Positions 55,012 through 64,000 of a DNA stretch of 64,000 nucleotides are shown piece after piece. Below the pieces are notes generated by a model. That model was given only the letters and a program-made list of their open reading frames with translations, had not been told where the DNA came from and did no database searches. Source of the stretch: Rhabditophanes sp. KR3021 (Eukaryota > Nematoda > Chromadorea > Rhabditida > Alloionematidae); NCBI GenBank assembly GCA_963281155.1, contig CAUJLY010000002.1:3038001-3102000 (forward strand). Direction: 5' to 3'. Numbering within the stretch: the first letter of the stretch is position 1; every line of letters starts with the position of its first letter. Made by a program: the position numbers and the translations under genes.

Positions 55012-58000
55012 ATGAGCGATAACATTGATTATCAGTATGATGAATCAGATATGCATAAGATGGTTATGCTGGAAGCTGCTTATAATGGAGATTTAGACAA
55101 AATTAAAGATTGTTTCAATTTGAATAGAGTTAACATTAATATTGCGGATGAAGATGGTCAAACATGTTTGCATATTGCAAGTTCCCGTGGTCATGTAGCA
55201 ATTGTATGTTTTTAAAATTCACTTCATAATTTGTTATATTTATTTTAGGTTAATTATTTGTTAAGTCAAACAGACATTATAATTGATAAGCCAGATCATA
55301 TTGGGTTTACTCCACTACTTCATGCTTGCTTAGAAGGAAGGGAGGCAGTATTTGATATTTTGCGTAGTCGCAACGCCAATATTAATGCAAAGACAAATTT
55401 CGGGGCTAGCGCTATGACATTGGGTGATTTTACTAAAACTTAAAAATAAGCACAATAAATATATTAAAAGCCAGTTGGAACTTCAATTTTTAGATAAAAC
55501 ATCTTCTCAATCATAAATGGACCAATTAGTTGAGCACTACCAGGTGATAGCATGTCCTTCTTCAAAAGAGCATTTGCCGTGGTCGACATCTTGATTTAAT
55601 CACCAAGATACTCGGTAAGAATGCATTCTAGGTTTTCGACCAATCCTTTAGAAGGAACATCCATTTCGACTACAATTGTTTTAAAGGAAGTGTCATCGTT
55701 TTTCTTGGTGCCCCAAATTTCCCTCACTCCCTGTTGTTTTCTTGTCAATACACGTTTACCATCTTTGGCAATAGCATTAAGCAGTACATTAACCCATTCT
55801 GAATAACTGCTTTTCTTGTTTCATCATTCACAAAAGGCACCCAAATTAGATTACTTAGGTACGGGTATTGCTAAAAGAGAATTATAATATTAACATCATC
55901 ATTAGGGTCTCTTGGCATCCAAACATGTCCTGCCTTCACACTCATCTTAGTTAACTAGGACCCAGTGAGGCTGGTATTATTAGTCTAAAATATTAAGATT
56001 AATGTAGGGAACAATGTAAATCTTGATAAAACGCATTAGTCTCGTTGAAATAAGAATGAAATGCCAAACCATCTTTTAGAAAGGCTATAAACAATTTTTG
56101 AAATCATGCTATCTTACCTGTCAAAGTTGGTTCAAAAGCATCCTTCACATTAAATTTAAAAACATAATATTTTAGTATAATTTAAAAACATAATATTTTA
56201 GTATAATTTAAAAACATAATATTTTAGTATAATTTAAAAACATAATATTATTAGTATAATTTAAAAACATAATATTTTAATATAATTTTAATATTATTAA
56301 TAATTCCATGACATTAGCTTGTGGATCAGGACACATCAATATTGTTAATCGGGTAATTGCATTTACTCCTGTTAGAACAGAGAAAATTGAAATGACTTCG
56401 TTAGCTCCAACTCCTCTTATGGCTGCAGTATTTTCGAATCAACTTCAAATCTGCACTTTACTTTATAAAAGAGGAATCGACTTAGATACTAAACATCCCA
56501 ACTTCTTAAATTTAACAGCATTATCTCTAGCTATTATGTTCTCTCCTTTGAAAATACCTCGTTTGTTAATTTATTATGGTGCTAATTACCAGAAAAAATG
56601 CTTTCGCAACTTGACTGCCGAAGAAATGTCACACAAATACCGAAATAAATCTGAAGTCATAGAATTATTTTCAAGTCCAGAAGAAGAAAATTCAAACAAC
56701 AAAAATAACTTGCAAAACATATTGTTGAAAAATGATATCAAAGTGCTAAAATCATACTTTGAAAAAAAAGAAGGAATGAGTAAGGAGGAATTCTTTTCAA
56801 ACGGATTCACACCTTTGATGTTTTGTGTGTTGGTTAGTAACATTGAGTGTTTGAAGATTTTGGGTGACGAAGATTATGAAATAGACGCACAAGACGGATA
56901 CTCCACGATGACGGCATTGATGTTTGCCGTATTGGTTGGAGATCAAGAAATGATAACATATTTAATGGCGAAAAATGCTGACATAAGAATTAAATCAAAG
57001 GATAATTTTACAGCGTTAGATTTGGCCTATTTATCCAACTTCATCAGCAGAGATTTATTATGTAAAATGGAAAAGGCTTTTTACGAGGTAGAAATAGGAT
57101 TTAAGGACTCATTTACCAGTATAAAAAGTAACTCAAGTTCAGCCTCACTTATGAACCGCATTAAGCAACCTATGAAATTTGCCTTCTTCAATAAATTAAG
57201 TGCAGTTAAAACATTTGGGGACTCATTTGAAGAAGAAAAGAGTAGCGATGATAATGGTAGAAAAAGATTCTTGAATCAGTTTGAAGAAACTAAACTTAAA
57301 TCAATTTTTAGTGAAAACTTTACTACAGCAAACGACATCATATTTAACAAAAAGTTCTTTAAAACAGAAAACGATACCAAAAGTAATCCTTATGCAGTAT
57401 TTGCCGCAAAAATGGCCAAGGTCAGTTAAAAATATACCTATGCTGAAAAATAATCGTTTCTAAGTTGATGAATAATTATTACTAAGTTGATGAATAACTA
57501 TTACTAAGTTGATGAATAACTATTACTAAGTTGATGAATAATTGGTAATAAGTTGAAAAATGTTTTTATTATTAAATTGAGAACAATCGTGATTATTAAT
57601 AATTTTAGTAGTTTTATGGTTTAGTAATGTTTAAACGATTTAGCAATTTGGTTGAAGGTAATCTGTAAACAAATGAGATATTTTTGAACTAAGTTACTTA
57701 TTATTCTAGTTGACAGATTTCTGATTCAGGAATTGGCGCGACGGGTCTAACTCCATTCACAAGTACTTTACTTGACATAAATTCGGAAATTGTGTCAAAA
57801 TATTTGGCATTAAATTGTTTAGTATTACGGCCAAAGATATGATAAGCAGTACAACGGTAAGGACCAGATGTTTCTGCTAGAATCATATACTCATACTTAT
57901 TTTTTGGGGTATTTCCACCGGCCTTGATTAGACAATAATTGTTTTGCACCACATCTAAGTCGATTCCAAGAACTCCTTTTGAAAGTGTTAAAGTCCCATT

Positions 58001-61000
58001 CATTTTGTGTACGGATCTTTCTTCCCCATCGTCTCTGAAGAAGAAGTTGACCTTTGATCTACCACTAGTTTTGCTTGTTTTGCCAATTTCTAATCCAACA
58101 CACGCGGCTGTTCTTGGAGAAAGATTTGATGTGACTATTCCACTTTCAATAGATTTCATGTTCATTAAACTCAAAAAAGTAGCAAACGTCTTTTTAATAA
58201 CTGATGGATTTCCGTAAATTTGAGTCCATGGTCCTTTAATTTTAGACATTGCAATAGGAATACAAGCTTCGCACATTTCACCATCCTCTCCCTCATCATC
58301 TGCGCCCTTAGACGTTTCCTTACTGTCATCAGAATCATCCGATCTCTTCTGACCTAAATTAAGTAAATCAACAACTTCTTCCTCTAATCCAGCTCTATTT
58401 TGCTTAACGTTATCCTTGCGATGTTCTTTCATCAAATCAACAACCCCTTTATCTGAGTTAACTCTACTTCTTTGTTCAACTAAGTATTTTTTAAGATCTC
58501 TTAAAGTTGTTTTTTGAAGCTCGGAAAGTTGACTTAAATCCCCATTAGCAGGAATATCAATTCCATACATTTCTTTGACTAAGTGTTTAATATTTTTGTC
58601 GGTAGCCAATAATTCTCTGTGGCCCAATTCGTTCTTCTCGGCGAATGCGGCTCTTGCAGCTGTTTTAGCAGCATGTTGTCTAACGGGATCCTTAGCTAAA
58701 TCCAAAACATTTCCTCTTGTTTGACGATCTTCCATTCCTTGAAGTCCATCACTGATTGGCTTTTGAAATGGGTCTGTTACCAGTGCTTGAACAGCAGCAT
58801 TGCTACTTGGTTGAACACTTGGCTGAGCATTTGGTAGTCCAGAATATTTATTTTTCATTCTATTCAAATATTGTTGTTGCTGTTGCTGCATTAATAAAGC
58901 TGCTCCGGCCTGTTGATTCATCATCTGCTCTTGGTACTTACTGTTAGCAGAGAGATATTCTTGCTGAGCAAGTGCAAATCTATTCATCTCAGATTGATGT
59001 CTTTGCAAATCTTCCAAATACTTCTGTTTTCTCAAAGCATTAATTGCCCCGGCCCCACCGACTCCAGCAGACAAATTTTCCGTTACTCCAGACATCATTG
59101 AAGCAACCGTTTCTGGATTAAGACCACTTGGCAATCCCCCATTACCAGCTCCGAAATTAGTCATACTATTGGTATTTGGGAAAGACGTACCTAAACTACT
59201 CAAAGAGTCGAAAGCTTGACCGGCTGGACTTTGAGAATATTGCTGGCGATAATTGTCAATATTTTCTAGCATTTGGCCTTGACTCATTCCTGAAGGCATA
59301 CGAGATGGAGCACGTCTTATTTCCTGCGATGCATGACTATCCATTGGCGCGTCCACTTTGGCTGGTGTGTTTCCTCTATCCATTTCCGGGAAAATTGATT
59401 TGACCAAAGCTCCCGCCAAGTTGACTGCTAATCTATCAACAGCTTAAAAATTCTTTAAATGGCAAAAAATGATTAAATCTTACTTTCGGTAGCTTTTTGT
59501 TCTGTAGTTTTCTCATCAGCTCCATCGGCAAGACCCAATAAAAAGAGCAAAAAAATAAATGATGGTTTAGCAAACATTCTGAAGTTAATAATAAAAAATT
59601 ATTGTTAAAGATACTTAAAATAAAAGGTATGTTATGATATGGTTATTTGAGAGAATATTAAATTTTTCCTACATTTGACAATATACACATTATCATTAGG
59701 CGACCTGAATTGCAACGCTTTTGATCAAAATTGGTAATGACCTAAAATATGTACTGGATAAGTTATATACGTTTATCTCACTTCAAAAGTTTCTCCTACT
59801 AAATGTCTTAAAGTTAGTTTCAAATAAGTTTCTGTAATCCTTGTATGGAGGTCACTCTTAATCACATTGTTTCATTTTCCTTTATCCGTTACATAATAAA
59901 AATGAGATCAGATAAATATTTTGATGGATATCTTGTTAAAACTTTTAATTGACGCACCTTTTAATCTTTATAACACAAAATACCCAAACATTTACGCAAC
60001 AAAAGTTAACAAAAAATACTTCGACAAAATAAAGATCTTTATTTACCTATAATGTAAATAATATTAATTTCAGGATTGGATTAATAATGGCCATTATTTA
60101 AATGAATATCCAATCGGGGACTCATGGACTCAACAAAATACTCAAGAAAGTGGCTATGCATATAAACAAAATAATAAACCTTTGCCGAATGCGTGTCTCA
60201 CAGAGGCAGAAACTAATTGCATTGCGTATGGTAACAATGTTCAAAGCACATTATATTTCCCCCCACAAAGAAAGACAAGTTCATCCAGACAAATCAAAAC
60301 AGGCGACGCTGTTGCATTTCCGTTTCCCAAGAATAGCTTCAATAACTTAAAACTGTCACACAACAATCCGGCATACAATGGATCAATTGACAATTTATTC
60401 TTAAAGAAATCTATGGATAATAATATGTTCTATAAAAGTGAAGATCGTCTATCTAACCTAAGAGATAATGTCCATCAAAGGTAATAATTGGATATTTTTA
60501 AAAATAGATTGCTAAATTTACTTTAGGTCATCATCATCTTCAATTCCTAATGTCAACAATAGAAATGCCGAATACAGTTCTTACCAGTCACCACCAACTC
60601 GAATCAGAAGTCACGCACCATTGGTCCCTTCGACTACTTCGGCTTTCGCAGTTCCAAAGCCAAATTATAATATTGGGAACAGAAGTTTTAGAGACGATAA
60701 AAGCCATGAAGATTCATATGATTTAGTCAAAAAACACCTAGAAACTGTAAATCTGGGCCATTTATTCGAGACGCTAAAAAGGGAGGAAGTAGATTTCGAT
60801 GCTTTTAAGGTATATCCAAAAATATTCCAAAATTATTCACCACTTGACAACCTTATCAGCAGGGTAGATTTGTTTTTATCACAAGTACATGGAAGCATAT
60901 TCACCACTTTACGTAATTTGTTTATACACCTATTTAGTAATTTTACCGTAGCAAAAAAATTAATATCAAAATAGGTAGTTTACTCCATTGCCAATTTAAT

Positions 61001-61256
61001 TATTCTAAAGGATGTTTACTATGCCAGTTTATGATTCACGATGCTTTCATTAACACACTTATTTTCAACCTTACAATTTGATTAATCTCACAAGTCTTAA
61101 TTAGCTAGTATTAATTAACACTTTATTAATTTCAGCTGATGACATGGAAAGCATTTCACAATATGGGCATCAAAACTGATGAGGAAAAGGAAAAATTAGT
61201 TCACTTAATTGGAATATTGAATATTGGCAAAAACACGAACGACAAAATTTACTAAT
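55012..61256 (+). CDS. Ankyrin-repeat and SAM-domain protein (ANKS-like)
   Basis: Scaffold protein. Exons: 55012 to about 55205, about 55252-55423, 56318-57420, about 60075-60480, about 60525-60809, about 61137-61256, all in phase. Ankyrin repeats run through GQTCLHIASSRGHVAIV, GFTPLLHACLEGREAV, TLACGSGHINIVNRV, APTPLMAAVFSNQLQICTLL, GFTPLMFCVLVSNIECLKIL and TALMFAVLVGDQEMITYLMA. A Ser-rich middle leads to a C-terminal SAM domain (LVKKHLETVNLGHLFETLKR, then LMTWKAFHNMGIKTDEEKEK and LVHLIGIL). A-ATG at 55012 follows CTCCAG, a possible trans-splice site. The intron 55424-56317 is flanked by a direct repeat and hosts antisense copy C; intron 57421-60074 hosts an intact antisense gene. Confidence 0.82.
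55464..55945 (-). pseudogene. Antisense intron-nested gene remnant, family member C
   Basis: Inside the direct-repeat-flanked ankyrin-gene intron, opposite strand. Pieces: MSVKAGHVWMPRDPNDD, WVPFVNDETRKAVIQ, then a frame change to WVNVLLNAIAKDGKRVL and FKTIVVEMDVPSKGLVENLE followed by CILTEYLGD with a stop, then IGPFMIEKMFYLKIEVPTGF to 55464. The PSK-x-x-x-E-x-x-ECIL string matches copy A (PSKKVTESVECIL). One or two frame changes and one in-frame stop. Unknown function. Confidence 0.45.
56157..56290. repeat. 26-27-bp tandem repeat in ankyrin-gene intron
   Basis: Five copies of AATTTAAAAACATAATATTTTAGTAT near the 3' end of intron 55424-56317. Most copies contain ATATTTTAG, an acceptor-like word, just upstream of the real acceptor. 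Confidence 0.8.
57461..57555. repeat. 24-bp tandem repeat downstream of ankyrin exon
   Basis: Four near-perfect copies of CTAAGTTGATGAATAACTATTA (plus a degenerate fifth) at the 5' part of the 2.65-kb ankyrin-gene intron. Confidence 0.8.
57701..59577 (-). CDS. Secreted protein: Gln-rich coil plus lipocalin-like domain, nested antisense
   Basis: Two exons in phase: signal peptide MFAKPSFIFLLFLLGLADGA from ATG 59577, donor GTAAGA, then VDRLAVNLAGALVKSIFPEM to the stop at 57701; about 610 residues. The N-terminal half is Gln/Met/Asn-rich (YLEDLQRHQSEMNRFALAQQ, LLMQQQQQQYLNRM). The C-terminal 190 residues look like a lipocalin-type beta-barrel preceded by a Cys pair (CEACIPIAM): MSKIKGPWTQIYGNPSVIKK, MNGTLTLSKGVLGIDLDVVQ, YEYMILAETSGPYRCTAYHI. 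It lies whole within intron 57421-60074 of the ankyrin gene, on the other strand, without lesions. The lipocalin call rests on pattern only. Confidence 0.7.
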
Positions 61257-61385
61257 ATTAAAAATAATGAATGTTAAGGAGAGAGATAATGTTAAGAAAG
61301 AGATAATGTTCAAAAAAGAAATAATATTATAAAAAGATTAAAGTTATTGTGTGTATTAATTGGTATCAATAAAAAGTTGAATTAA

Positions 61386-63305
61386 TTAGAAGCATAAATA
61401 TTCAAGATCTCCACCGTCTTCAATAGACATGGCGTTATGCAGTGATTCAGGTTTGACTAAATCTTCGGGAACAGCAAATTGTGAGATCTGGGTTGAGAGA
61501 TTGTTTAAAACTTTATCAGCCAGATGAATTTCGCCACAAGAAGGTTCGATCCCATGAGACAATGTAATTGATGGATTCATTGATAATCTCTTATGCTGCA
61601 AGTAGTTTAAATCTGCTAACAACATGGATCCTTGATCTTGAAGTTCAGACGGTGATTTTAAAGCTAAGGGTTTGGCTCCGATTGATGCTTGAATATCTCT
61701 CAGTCCATTAACATCCATTCCAAGGTTTTCTAGAGACATTAATTCTTGAAGTAATTCCTCATCACTTAAACCAGCAAACACATCAACATCCGCTTTATCA
61801 ACTTTGCTTTCGCATTTCTTAAATAAAGTTGTAGTTACTGAGTGATCATTATTAGTGATGGCATCAATCATTCCATTTACAGACTCATCGTAAACTTCAT
61901 CACACCCTGCCACTGTATTCAGAATGTCGAAAGACAAGTCGGTATTTTCTCGAGATCCATAACAATTGTAAAACATATCGCAATCCTTTTTAGACATACT
62001 TGCCCATGTTGAATCATATTGTGGAGCAAATGATGTGAACGCGCCATAGTTAAAATAACTCACTGGTACGCGAGCATGAGCTAGTGGCTCGTGGGAAGCA
62101 ATTAGGCCAGGAGTTCCTTTTTCTAGTCTGCCAACTAAATCTCCGAGGGTGTGGCTTTTCCTGTCTACATCTCGTTCACTGATTATATTCAAGGTTGTTG
62201 CCCCACCTTTATTATCCATGAAAGCCATTCTTCCTTGAAGTCTTGGAACAGTCGTTGACAGTCTCGTATTCCCATTCCCAATATTGGCCAACCTTTTACC
62301 ATCCATATCATCAACCAAAGAGTTTCGGAGCATGACAGCATTTTTAGGTCTGGAGACAGGTAGAGGCTGTCTTTGTATTGGGGGCACTCCAATTTGTTCG
62401 TTTGTAACTTCTTTTCCGAAAGACAGAGTATATCTTAAGTGTGCCAGGTAATTAGTTGAAAAGTAATACTTGGCAATTCCTTGCAACTTGACGGCCGCGA
62501 AGTGGTATATTGATGTTGGTGGATTGTATGTCATTGCATTTTCGGCGATCAAGTTTACATCATAACTCATTTCTTGAATCTTGGCATACTGATTCTTCTC
62601 AATCTTGATTAAGATGCTTTGGAAATCCATTGGTTGTGTGATGATTTTGTCATATTCTGGGGCATCAGCTACAGATACAGGGTAGGCAAAATACTCTTCC
62701 GGATCTTTTTTGGAAAGCTTCCTTAGGATGGCATTGCAAAAAAGCTGGAATGCACTAAATGTGTAGTAATTGGGTTTGACATTAATAATTTGTGGTTCCA
62801 CTACTTCCTCAATAACTTCCGATGTCACCTTAGGTGGTTTTTCTTCTTCGTCTAGTTTAATTCTCTTGTCTTCCACTGGCTTTCTTTCCTTCTTCCGTTT
62901 GAGTGTACGAGCAGGAGTGGTGCTACCTGGGCTACTATCAGCTTTTTTAGTTCGCTTACGTTCACGTTTTGCAGTTGTATTGGTGCTCGACATGCCTTCT
63001 CCTACTGATTTATCACCACCCTCTGGCTTTTCTAAATTACGTGGTGTCATTGCAGCTAATGTTAGTGCTTTGCGTTTTGCTGACTTTCTGAGTGCTAAAA
63101 AACGGAATATCAATAATAAATTAGGTAACAACAAATAAAAATTAATCTTATATAAATTTGATTACATACATGGATCAAGCGGAGGTCGACCCCTTCTTTT
63201 AATAGTAGAAGTTGGCGTCGAGACAACCTCGTCTGTAGGCGTCATTACGGCTGGTTCTAAATTCTCCTCTGCATTCGGTGGTTGCTCGGATGTTTCGGGG
63301 TCCAT
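61386..63305 (-). CDS. Bromodomain protein BRD7/BRD9-like (SWI/SNF subunit)
   Basis: Acetyl-lysine reader of PBAF/ncBAF-type chromatin remodellers. Exon 1 from ATG 63305 (MDPETSEQPPNAEENLEPAV) ends in an AT-hook-like IKRRGRPPLDPS; exon 2 starts LRKSAKRKALTLAAMTPRN. Basic linkers are followed by the bromodomain: FNAILRKLSKKDPEEYFAYP-type helix Z, VSVADAPEYDKIITQPMDFQ (ZA loop), AENAMTYNPPTSIYHFA with the acetyl-lysine-binding Asn. The C-terminus has the BRD7/9-specific block (FNYGAFTSFAPQYDSTWASM, ENTDLSFDILNTVAGC). About 610 residues. No lesion. Confidence 0.92.
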
Positions 63306-63692
63306 TGTGTGTTTTAGAATAGATTAAAACAATTATAGATTTTGTATAATTAAATACAATTATAGATTGTGTATAATTAATATAAAAACACTAAAAGTAG
63401 TCTTTGTTATTTATTTTCAAACGGTGCGCGATCTAACTTATTCTATAAGCTGTTGTCGAGACGATAAATGCATTACCCGCGCTTAGATATTAGTTGATGC
63501 AAGCATTCCTGATCTTGATCAGAAATTTAATCTAACAGTCAAACGTGTGGAATATCGCATCTTCCAAAATATTCACTTGTCTTTGTTCGTTTGCATCCGA
63601 TCTATGACTGCTTTTTCTGCCCAAATGACGATGATTATGTGTTACATTATTACTTTACAAAACATTTGTTAACATTTACTATTTCATTTTAG
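63306..63692. other. Divergent intergenic region
   Basis: Between the BRD7/9 start (-) and the next plus-strand gene. Holds two copies of a roughly 33-bp word around AATTATAGATTGTGTATAATTAA (63326-63390). No gene. Confidence 0.5.
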
Positions 63693-64000
63693 ACTGTAGC
63701 ATGCTTAAATCTGATGGTAAAAATAAAAATTTATACCCAATTAGAAAAACAGCTCTTGCTCTCAACTGCCATCATAAAAATATTTCCATTGAACTTCTCA
63801 AAAGTGAAAGATATTGTACTACCCTCAACCAGTAAGTGTTTGTATTAATTAGGTATACTTGTTTACATGTGATTGTTATACAATTGATGTGATTAGATTT
63901 TACATATATTTTAAAGTTGACTAATATTACACAAATGCTTTAGATTATTTACGGAAGGAAAGCTACGTATCAATGAATATAATGATGAAGACTCCCAGCA
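63693..64000 (+). CDS. 5' part of an unrecognised gene, cut by window end
   Basis: After TTTCATTTTAG the sequence reads ATG at 63701 (MLKSDGKNKNLYPIRKTALA) to donor CA|GTAAGT at about 63831. A second exon begins after AAATGCTTTAG in matching phase (LFTEGKLRINEYNDEDSQ) and runs off the window. The ATG lies 8 nt after an acceptor-like site, so either an upstream exon exists or the messenger is trans-spliced. Function unknown. Confidence 0.6.

Larger units (their letters stand above)
55414..56317. repeat. 10-bp direct repeat at both ends of an intron
   Basis: ATGACATTGG (55414-55423) ends the upstream exon and ATGACATTAG (56308-56317) ends the intron. Splicing G|GTGATT to ATTAG|CT gives the ankyrin reading MTLACGSGH. 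Only one copy is kept in mRNA and the AG of the second copy is the acceptor. This is the pattern expected from insertion of an element with target-site duplication. Confidence 0.6.

Noticed and set aside
1..64000. tRNA, rRNA and CRISPR features
   Set aside because: No paired A/B-box, cloverleaf, rRNA core or spacer-repeat array was recognised; a covariance-model scan would be the decisive test.

Overview
This is a eukaryotic nuclear window, almost certainly from a nematode. The DNA is AT-rich and the genes are split by many introns of about 40-50 nt bounded by GT and TTTTCAG/TTTAG. The gene families point the same way: a TWK-type K2P channel, two Cys-loop channels, a GLB-like gene, a WAGO-type Argonaute without catalytic residues, a cellular RNA-dependent RNA polymerase (RdRP) and a short SF3A2 of REPO-2 type. 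The species cannot be fixed from the sequence. Gene models were spliced by eye, so exon edges are mostly approximate.

Layout. 1-2.2 kb: no clear gene. 2.2-6.8 kb: K2P potassium channel (+) with an antisense membrane-protein gene in one intron. 7.4-8.9 kb: globin-like gene (-). 11.2-14.4 kb and 15.7-21.7 kb: two divergent anion-type Cys-loop channels; the second lacks both Cys-loop cysteines. 21.8-23.1 kb: a small membrane-protein gene and a broken mitochondrial Asn-tRNA synthetase. 23.2-26.7 kb: NRAMP transporter. 26.8-29.3 kb: small genes including LRAT-like and YggU/DUF167 proteins. 29.7-42.2 kb: an intron-poor block with the RdRP, a coiled-coil protein, the WAGO Argonaute and a coiled-coil/acidic protein. 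42.5-43.1 kb: SF3A2. 44.9-49.0 kb: GBA2 glucosylceramidase. 51.2-54.7 kb: mitochondrial DHODH, a zinc-ribbon protein and TSR3. 55.0-61.3 kb: ankyrin-SAM protein with two antisense residents in its introns. 61.4-63.3 kb: BRD7/9 bromodomain protein. 63.7-64.0 kb: start of another gene.

Two themes stand out. First, an RdRP and a catalytically dead Argonaute lie about 1.8 kb apart on the same strand. In nematodes these two protein classes make and use secondary (22G-type) small RNAs. Second, seven gene-like units sit inside introns of other genes and all seven are antisense to their host. Six carry frameshifts or stops or look eroded. Three appear to belong to one family (share an E-x-x-E-C/S-I-L motif region), one is a virus/phage-type PD-(D/E)XK endonuclease remnant, and one lies in an intron whose ends are a 10-bp direct repeat, as expected if the intron arose by insertion.

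Caution: some breaks fall in homopolymer runs, so residual assembly errors may explain part of them. Others, such as the internal deletion and missing N-terminus of the Asn-tRNA synthetase copy, cannot be homopolymer errors.
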